Assembly (NCBI GenBank): GCA_963082975.1
Contig: OY720346.1
Span: 32,792,720 to 32,856,719 of the forward strand
From: Labia minor
Lineage: Eukaryota; Arthropoda; Insecta; Dermaptera; Spongiphoridae
Direction of reading: 5' to 3'
DNA: 64,000 bases
Made by a program: the position numbers and the translations under genes. Below the pieces are notes generated by a model. That model was not told where the DNA came from. It did no database searches and saw only the letters and a list, made by a program, of their open reading frames with translations. Shown here one piece after another: positions 57,201-64,000 of this stretch (position 1 is its first letter; every line of letters starts with the position of its first letter).

Positions 57201-60200
57201 TGTCATTTTATTAGTGTTAATGCATTACTATAAATACTAGTATACTAGCTAAATTGCATTCCTACGCTTGCCTACCCACCTAAACAGGATTTAAAAAAAA
57301 AATGATTTAACCAAAATTTCAATAACTTTCAAAAATTTATAAAAATGCTTGTGAATTTGAATCTAATTCAATTTTTAATAAATATAATATTTGTTTAATT
57401 TCATGCCTGATTCTACTTGAACTTGAGGACAATAGATTGAACCTCTATAAATATAGATAATTTATGAAAAGAAGCTAACTATAATGAAAATTTTGATGGA
57501 AAATAAATTTTATAATTTTATATTTGCTCATTTGTTTTCTAGGACGAAGAGATGCCGACGGATGCTGCAAGTGACAGTGGTACTTACACCATCGACCAAG
57601 ATACTGCTGAAGTAGAACGGGCACGTAAAGAGATTGAGCGGGCGGTTACAGGCAGTCGGGGTGTCTCTTCCACCAATAACAATGGAGTGGAAGAATTCAA
57701 GGTGATGAACCACAACAACTACAACAACAACACAAAACAGAAAAAAAATCTAGAGGTATATATATATTTAAATGATAATGAATGAATGGATGTCATCTTT
57801 AATATCCATCGCCATGCTACAAATCACAACAACATATTTGTATTGTTTTGTGTATGTCATTCATCACTAACAACATTTGTATGCATTTTTCTTTTCTCAT
57901 AAAATATATACCTATGATATTTATATTAAAAATACATAAGCTCACAGATATTTTATTTTTAATAATAACATTTGCATTTATATCAATATTACATCTAATA
58001 TTAATTTAATTAATTTAGAATTTAAGTTCATGCATGTATAATAATTCTAAATAAATAATTAATTACATTGTATTGTTAAATGAAAAAAATGAATTTTTTT
58101 CTTCAATGCATTAGCATATTTTTAATTTTTCTTTGTCTTGCTCACTCATATTTTTTGCTTTTTTCAATTCAATATTTATACTCTTATTTTTATACACTTT
58201 AGATCGTAGATGTGAGTGACAATTTTTCTTATCACTTTATAATGTATATAAAGTGTTTCATAATGTGGATTTCACACTCTCACCTACTACACGTCGCATT
58301 TTGAAAATTAGTCGATTTAGAATAAAAAATAATTTCAAATCAATTATAAGAGAAATAAATTTTTTTATCTATAAAATTATTTTTACCAAATTTTAAACTA
58401 AAAATTAACTAATCACTGAAGTAAATTAGTTATAGATATTTAATATACTATAATCAAAAATTTATTTTCAATATTTTCAAATATAAATCTTATTTCAAAA
58501 TTTAAGCAAACTTCGTTTATGAATCAAAAGAAAACTGATGATTTCCAAATAAAACAACTTCTAATAAAAGTGTGAGTTAAATTCAAGATATTTGGATTAT
58601 TATACGATTATTATACTTAGTGAAGATCAGTGATTTAGGTATGTATTATTTAATAATACAAATTTATTTGTAAAAAAACATACACATTAATGTTGTTATA
58701 TAAAAATGTAATCAAATAGAAGTTTAAATCAATTTATATATCTTCTTGATATGGAATCAAAAAATAAAAAAAAAACAAATATTAGTGAAAAAATGTATAT
58801 AATAAAATAAATATTGAAGTAGTAAAAAAATTCTATTTTCTTTTATGACTTAATATTTAGGTTTTCTTCTTCATTATAAATTACTATTACTATAATTATT
58901 TGCTTTGTTATTATTTCTTTCTTTATTCATTTCTCTTTTCTTCACTAATCTTTTCTATATAATTATTTGATTGATTTTATTTTTATTTATTTATAAATTT
59001 TGTTTTATTGAAATGAATTGTAATAAATATATATATTTAAATTAAATTATTAAATTTATTTTTGTTGTTGTTGTTGATGTAGATGAGTGAACATCGAAAA
59101 GAGAGTTGGGTGGATGAATGGGCGAGTCAAGTTGTACGTTTAAATAATTCCCAATCTTCGTCATCCTCATCACCAGCTGCCCTTCCACCGTTGCCAGCAA
59201 ATAAACATAATTCTCCACCAGAGGTGGTTAATGCATTAAGAAAAAGTGCATCGAATGTTGTTACCCGTCCTCAAGGTAAGCAAAGAAAAAAATTAGGAAA
59301 AAATTCTACAATGGATAATTAATCGTAACAAAATTGAAATGAAATTATTAAAATTGTAAAAAAATTTAAAATGTTTTTGTTTAAATTTTATTAACATTTG
59401 TAAATTTCCACATATATTACATAGTGCCACCTTAATTTCAATGATATTTTGTGTAATATTCATTATAATTTTAGGTTTACAAACAAATACAAGAATTCCA
59501 TCCCCAGTACTTGGGTCACCAACTGCTAGCCGACGACATCAAGTTTCCCCACAACTACGAAGAAGAATTACTTCACCTCCTCAAGTAATTACTTTCTAAT
59601 ATTAATATTTTTATTTTAAAAGATTTACAATTAATTTAAATCAAATATTTGTTAAAGACGGATTGTGAGACTGAATCGTTTTTACGTACAACGGAAAGTG
59701 TAGTGAGTGCAATGCAAGCACGAATGACACTCTCGTTGTCTTTGGATTCTGGTGGAGAATCGGATGGTAGTCCGTCTACACCTGTAGCCACACTTCCAGC
59801 CAGAACACCGTTAGCCTCAAGAAGGGCAATTACTTCACCTATAGCTGATAGACGAAGGACAACACCCATAAACAATTCCATACCCCATTCAGGAGTCTGT
59901 CTCATATTTTATTAATATTATTATTCTATTCTTGTAAATATTATATTTGTATTCTTTTATTTTAATAGGGGTTAACAAAATCGAGTTCATCCGCGAGTGT
60001 TGTCACCCGTTTAGGTATACAATCGGATTCTTCGAGTGAAACAGGGGAGCCAAGATCAAGAAAATCCAATATAACTGATACTCGATACAATCGTGCATTT
60101 AGGTCTGTTAAAAAAATAAATAAGTATAGTATAAGCATTTGTATAGAAGTTCAGTATAGTAAAGTCATTTTTTTAAATGTGCATATGTATATAATTTTCT

Positions 60201-62326
60201 TGCACAATTGATTCTGAGTGAATGACTTTTAAGTTCTCCGGGTTCAAATCCCAACATGACACTTTTTCTCTAGCTGGGGTCAATGGCTCCAGGTCCACCT
60301 GATCAAAATTGAGAAGTTATTTGAAATAAAAAGTAGAAACCCTCAAAGAAAAAAATCAAGATAAAGTTTAACAGGATCTGTTGTATTGATAATTCAACGC
60401 CCCTACATCGCTTAAATAGTTTTTTTCAAGTGGATTTGTATATAATTTTCTTGCACAATTTATTCTGAATATAAAATTTATTTTTAACAATTTAATTTTG
60501 ACTCCGGAGGGGTAAATTAATTGAATATTGCTTAATTATTTTTGTTATAGTCTCCGAAGAGCACGTCTAGAGGGTGATCCGGAACCACCACCAACCCCAA
60601 ATGCACCACCGCCAACTCCACCAAGTGAACGCAAACAACCAACAAGAACGCCTTTAGTTTCATCTTCATCAACAACTACATTAGCAGCAGCAAATCGAAA
60701 GCCATTAACAACTACTATTGCACGAACGGATTGTGGCAGGTCAAGTATTCGTGGTGGCAAATCATCAGTAACAAGAAAAACTTCTGTGCCACCGGATCCA
60801 AAACGAACCAATAACAATTCCAAAGGTACTCTTTTGTTTCTTTTTTTTTGGTCATTATCCATTATTCCAGTTACATCTCTTTTTATTTTTTAATTTTATT
60901 CAATTTTTTTTTCATTTCTCTTAATATATATTCATTTTATTGTAATTAATAATAATAATAATAAAAAAAATTTAGTCTTACACTATTAATGCTATTTATA
61001 AATTAATAAGAAATAATCTATCGATTAAGGTCCGAGAAGTAATTCTACACTTTCGTCTCGTGAAGTTGAATTTCAAAATTGGAAAAGACGTAAAAGTTAT
61101 GATCCAATGAAGGCAGCAGCTGAAGGGAAAAAGAAAGAAGCAGCAGCGAAGCGAACTGGTGGCAATGTTACTTCCGGGGGTGGCAATGCATCCACTACAG
61201 GATTAATGACTACTAGTCTTACTCAATCATCTCTCATCGATTCTGATACATCGCCAACGTAAATTCCAATATTCTTTTTGTTCTCTTTAATAAATCAATA
61301 TAAATTTATTTATTTATCTAATTAACTGGTTGTCTAGGCATTCAACTAATCCTGTATTACGATCTGCATCCTTTCATGGAGCCCCGGGTGTGGTTAGTAG
61401 TAATTGTAGTGGGGGCGGTGGTGGTGTCAGCAGCGAAGACGAAGAGGATGATGAAATGGAGGCACCTCCATCTGGGGATGAAGAAATACGTCCTGCTCGT
61501 CGTCCACGACCACCACCACCTGGTTCACCTGCCAAAGTAAATTTAATTTAATTTTTTTTTTATTTTTATTTATTTTCAATTCTATATTTATATCATATTT
61601 GTTATATTCCTATCAATTTATAGAATAGTGATGCTGCAAGTGCCAGTTCAAAAGTTTCCATCTACAGCAATGCATCCAATTCATCTTTACGGAGTCGAGC
61701 TAAATTAGAGGTTTTTTTTAATTCTATTATATATAATATATTTCTCTTTTTAGTTTGTAAAAATTTACTTAAATTTATAATTATTTATTAATTCATTTTT
61801 CGTATTAATATACTTGTCTCGTATTATCGATTCTAACTTAATAGTTGTCTCATTTAATCTTTTATATTTTCTCTTATTTTCTCTTTTAAGCTCCATTCAT
61901 ACCCTCTGATTTTACCCTTCACATTCCAATATGTGTTGATGTTATATGTAACATTCTCTTATAGAATTAAACTAACTATTAATTAGTTTTTCATTAAGAT
62001 GTCTCTTTTCTGCTATTCATTTTTAACTTCTTTTTTTTATATTAGGCATTGGATAATCTTGTAATATCAACAGTCAATGGGTTATCAGGAAAATTAAAGT
62101 TGAGTGCCGTCAATCTTCTAAAAAAACTCAGGTAAGAGATAAAAAATAATTATTTTAAAATTAATCCATAAACATTTTAAATTTATCTAAATCTAACTCC
62201 TTACTATCACGGAGCGAGAAACAAAGAATTTATATTCGTTGTGTATCGATTAACTTCGTCCAACTTAGTGAGTCTTTAAAGGTTTTTATGACTTTCATTA
62301 GTTGAAATCTATTTAGAAAGAAAAGA

Positions 62327-62360
<34 letters not shown>

Positions 62361-63141
62361 CATATATATAATTTTTATTGCTTTTTTAAATAACTACCTA
62401 TTCCTATTTATAATAAATAAAAATTTGTAAAATGAAAAAAATAACGACAAATAACATTTATTCATTCATAAAGGGTTTTTATATTTAAAAAATAATAATT
62501 AAAATGTTATTTATTATTCTATTAATAAATAAAGATAAATTTAATTTTTTGTAGGTTTTTATATGATGAAGATATGGAAAGGGCAGATCGTTTAACTGAT
62601 GTAATTGAAGTATTAGAAGCGGCTCCTGATTCTGGTGCATCGCCACCACCATTGAGCCCATCCAAGGAATTATCAGCGACATTAAAGAATCTCAAACGAA
62701 TCGAATCTGTTTTTCAAGGTATTTATACTGCGGTGTGCAGATAGATATGATATATAGATAATATTATATTATATATTATATTATTATTTAATACTATAGG
62801 AGTAGATATAATAAAATTTGAATAGGTTAGGAATTGGATGTAAGTAGCCAAGGATATGGATGGTTGTAGGAATTTGGTTGCTACTGCTCTACCAAGAACT
62901 TTCGAGTTCAGTATAATCAAAGTTAATAAAATATGTTAATATTCATGTGTTTCCTATTTTTCATACAACATTTAAGGAGTTGATATTTGGGAAAATACAT
63001 ACAAACAGAAGCATTTTTTTATAAATATATGTATTATATTTTTAATATTTATATATTTTTTTTTCTTTTTTAGTTCTTGATGAAGTGCTTTTTGATGAAG
63101 AAGATTTTGAAGAGGATCTGATTTCCGAATCTTACCAATAA
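50965..63141 (+). CDS. CEP170-like centrosomal protein
   Basis: Proposed coding exons: 50965-51228, 54834-55002, 56074-56184, 56552-56757, 57543-57701 (or to 57755), 58203-58211, 59083-59275, 59475-59584, 59658-59894, 59969-60102, 60551-60825, 61030-61258, 61338-61536, 61624-61710, 62046-62131, 62555-62718, 63074-63141. They sum to exactly 900 codons (899 aa and TAA 63139-63141). CEP170 proteins bind microtubules and sit at mature centrioles. Supporting signatures are AFTIHFGN...RHRRTPSLP, NWKRRKSYDPMKAAAEGK, and a C-terminus (LDNLVISTVNGLSGKLK...LKNLKRIESVFQVLDEVL) matching the human CEP170 end as I recall it. The N-terminal FHA domain of CEP170 is not visible. Weak donors: GTTCAT after 55002, GTTAAT after 56184 and GTTTTT after 61710. 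AATAAA occurs immediately after the stop. Confidence 0.72.
51229..54833. other. Intron of CEP170-like gene
   Basis: AT-rich, with TA runs near 53741 and 54550. It contains a LINE relic (52966-53166) and a GC-richer patch at 53393-53500 that could be a small cassette exon but lacks support. Confidence 0.5.
52966..53166 (-). mobile_element. Possible non-LTR (jockey-like) ORF fragment
   Basis: The minus-strand reading NKSTREEIDETIRILSNIIL resembles the segment between endonuclease and reverse transcriptase in jockey-type LINEs (TxEEIdxAixxLtxxI). The plus strand is also open over the same stretch, so part of this may be chance. Confidence 0.35.
54834..57755 (+). CDS. CEP170-like exons 2-5: acidic low-complexity region
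   Basis: Exons 54834-55002 (VFSPLPTKKTVSG, RRAGYNSEGYFSSDQEDQEF), 56074-56184 (Gly-rich then QEKTILASQSQLQRS), 56552-56757 (GFWFDSTTLPDREESDEKDT), 57543-57701 (DAASDSGTYTIDQDTAEVER). They are disordered, acidic and Ser-rich. The last exon has two in-frame donors, 57701/GTGATG and 57755/GTATAT, the longer form adding 18 mainly Asn/Lys residues. An R1 repeat sits in the first intron. Confidence 0.7.
55103..55732 (+). repeat. R1 repeat copy E (full length)
   Basis: Full-length R1 in the 55003-56073 intron, with the TCCG microsatellite at 55218-55250 and the TGACGTCA pair at 55525 and 55545. A 5 bp gap relative to copy A follows the start motif. Confidence 0.8.
58203..58211 (+). CDS. Probable 9-nt microexon (Ile-Val-Asp) of CEP170-like gene
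   Basis: Nine bases ATCGTAGAT lie between a T-rich tract ending ACACTTTAG and a perfect GTGAGT donor, phase 0 on both sides, in a 1.3 kb intron whose flanking exons are also phase 0. Inclusion adds IVD before MSEHRKESW. The splice signals are better than those of several neighbouring exons. Confidence 0.55.
58212..59082. other. Intron of CEP170-like gene, nothing recognised
   Basis: AT-rich with no repeats or open frames of note, ending in a GTTGTTGTTG run and GATGTAG acceptor. Confidence 0.5.
59083..60825 (+). CDS. CEP170-like exons: Ser/Pro/Arg-rich middle
   Basis: Exons 59083-59275 (MSEHRKESWVDEWASQVV), 59475-59584 (TRIPSPVLGSPTASRRH), 59658-59894 (SAMQARMTLSLSLDSGGE, many SP/TP sites), 59969-60102 (SSSSASVVTRLGIQSDSSSE), 60551-60825 (NRAFSLRRARLEGDPEPPPT across the 60102/60551 join). 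Basic SP/TP-rich sequence of this kind is typical of microtubule-binding, kinase-regulated regions. Confidence 0.75.
60187..60468 (+). mobile_element. SINE-like insertion between 31 bp direct repeats
   Basis: 60187-60217 and 60438-60468 are 31-base direct repeats (GTATATAATTTTCTTGCACA...) with one mismatch. Between them is a Pol III B-box-like GGTTCAAATCCC (about 60241-60252), then a body with an A-rich stretch. A tRNA-like A box is not convincing. It could be a SINE with a long target duplication or a local duplication. It sits in the 60103-60550 intron. Confidence 0.4.
61030..61710 (+). CDS. CEP170-like exons with the NWKRRKSYDPMKAAAEGK motif
   Basis: Exon 61030-61258 carries EVEFQNWKRRKSYDPMKAAA and EGKKKEAAAKR, the most conserved-looking block. 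61338-61536 has a Gly run, an acidic SSEDEEDDEMEA stretch and RRPRPPPPGSPAK. 61624-61710 encodes SKVSIYSNASNSSLRSRAKLE; its donor is the poor GTTTTT. Confidence 0.75.
62046..63141 (+). CDS. CEP170-like C-terminal helical exons
   Basis: 62046-62131 (ALDNLVISTVNGLSGKLKLS), 62555-62718 (RFLYDEDMERADRLTDVIEV, then SKELSATLKNLKRIESVFQ), 63074-63141 (VLDEVLFDEEDFEEDLISES, YQ, stop). Predicted helical. The LKRIE-x-x-FQVL pattern corresponds to LKRVEKQLQVI near the human CEP170 C-terminus. Downstream AATAAA strings at about 63141 and 63157 could serve polyadenylation. Confidence 0.75.
62810..62925 (+). mobile_element. Short LINE 3' end relic
   Basis: Reads VAKDMDGCRNLVATAL then PRTFEFS, the same C-terminal text as the LINE pieces at 288-745 and 26150-26400. 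It lies in the last CEP170-like intron. Confidence 0.55.
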
Positions 63142-63305
63142 TAAATAATAAATATGAAATAAAATTAAAAAATAAATATATAGTTAAAAGAAACAAGACA
63201 AACAATTTTTTTATTTCATTTCTTTCATCATAAACGAATGAATCTCTTATATATAACTAAAATATAAATTATAAACATCTATGTGTATATTAAGTGAATG
63301 TTTTT

Positions 63306-63847
63306 GGTATATATTTCCAAACCCATACACCTCGCAGAATTTGATGAAACTTCGCCAGTAGATTCTTTGATTAATTCTAAGAAACTTTTTCCTTAGGCAT
63401 TTCTTGGGAGAACTTCTAGTTTTCGAGATACAAGTGATTAAAGATTGGATATCAATTAGATGGTTATGAATGTCGAAATGTGCAGCCATTAAGAAATTTC
63501 CATTGACTAATTCACTAATTATTCACATATTCACTAATTTTAGTTTTTTTCTGTTCGGTTTGGATATAGGAAAATTATTTTATTAATTAATTTTTTAATT
63601 TTTCTATATACAATCCGAACTGAAAAAACCGAAAATTAGTCGCGCCCTCTGCTGGTCAAACTGCTAAGACATGGTAGCTAAATGGGATATCAATGGATTG
63701 ATATCCAATCTTTAATCACTTGTATCTCGAAAACTAGAAGTTCTCCCAAGAAATGCCTAAGGAAAAAGTTTCTTAGAATTAATCAAAGAATCTACTGGCG
63801 AAGTTTCATCAAATTCTGCGAGGTGTATGGGTTTGGAAATATATACC
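63306..63847. mobile_element. Foldback element with 151 bp inverted arms
   Basis: Arms 63306-63456 and 63697-63847 appear to be perfect inverted copies, starting GGTATATATTTCCAAACCCA. The 240 bp centre contains a second, imperfect inverted pair (TTCTGTTCGGTTTGGATATA against its counterpart near 63605-63640). The arms carry mirrored open frames of no coding significance. No clear target duplication. It begins about 165 bp after the CEP170-like stop codon, so it could fall within its 3' UTR. Confidence 0.85.
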
Positions 63848-64000
63848 TTTTGATATTTGTTTTTTTAAATATTTTTTAAATGTAAATCTCTATCTGTCTC
63901 GCTCACATTTTTCTTATTTCGTGCTCGCTTTTTTCGGGTCCAACACATAATATAAAAATATCTGTGTTCACTCTACCTTTTTCACACAAAATCACTTTAA
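63848..64000. other. Window end, GC-richer tract
   Basis: Contains TCTCTATCTGTCTCGCTCAC and GTGCTCGCTTTTTTCGGG, which look promoter-like or repeat-derived. Nothing can be assigned. Confidence 0.3.

Noticed and set aside
60545-60862. Minus-strand 105-aa ORF
   Set aside because: Antisense shadow of exon 60551-60825; low stop density results from Pro/Thr/Ser codons on the plus strand.
63247-63879. Two ORFs with the same peptide on opposite strands
   Set aside because: Mirror products of the inverted arms of the foldback element; no start context or similarity suggests coding.

Overview
This is AT-rich nuclear DNA from an insect-like animal. Exons are short, flanked by GT-AG sites and separated by very AT-rich introns; there are no operons. 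The clearest gene is an arthropod CalpA-type calpain that also carries a counterpart of the hydrophobic insert known from Drosophila CalpA. The repeats are typical of insects: hAT, mariner, TTAA-flanked and Helitron-like elements, a tRNA-derived SINE and LINE tails. I cannot name the species or order.

Layout: 1-4.2 kb is a repeat cluster (a LINE 3' end, two copies of an unclassified ~620 bp family called R1 here, a nested hAT MITE, a 152 bp duplication). 4.2-25.4 kb (+) is calpain from its protease core to its stop codon; the N-terminal exon is not found. Its introns hold mariner, MITE, LINE and R1 copies, and a giant intron (15.9-24.4 kb) contains an in-frame cassette exon. 25.4-39 kb is mostly intergenic: LINE and Tc1/mariner relics, a SINE, two copies of a second unclassified repeat (R2), a Helitron-like 3' terminus, a hAT relic and, on the minus strand at 33.4-33.9 kb, a compact unrecognised gene with TATA box, initiator, 5' UTR intron and two overlapping small ORFs. 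39.1-39.4 kb looks like a 5' leader exon. 43.5-46.8 kb is a complete hAT transposon with an uninterrupted 619-aa transposase and perfect 8 bp target duplication. 51.0-63.1 kb (+) is a CEP170-like gene of about 17 coding exons, including a probable 9-nt microexon. The window ends with a foldback element with 151 bp arms.

The two large genes are independent: a calcium-activated cysteine protease and a probable centrosome/microtubule protein. Exon joins were chosen by hand from splice sites and reading phase; with the chosen joins both coding sequences stay open and sum to whole codons. The least ordinary items are the overlapping-ORF minus-strand gene, the calpain cassette, the CEP170 microexon, and the R1 family, which carries paired TGACGTCA palindromes exactly 20 bp apart in four of five copies.
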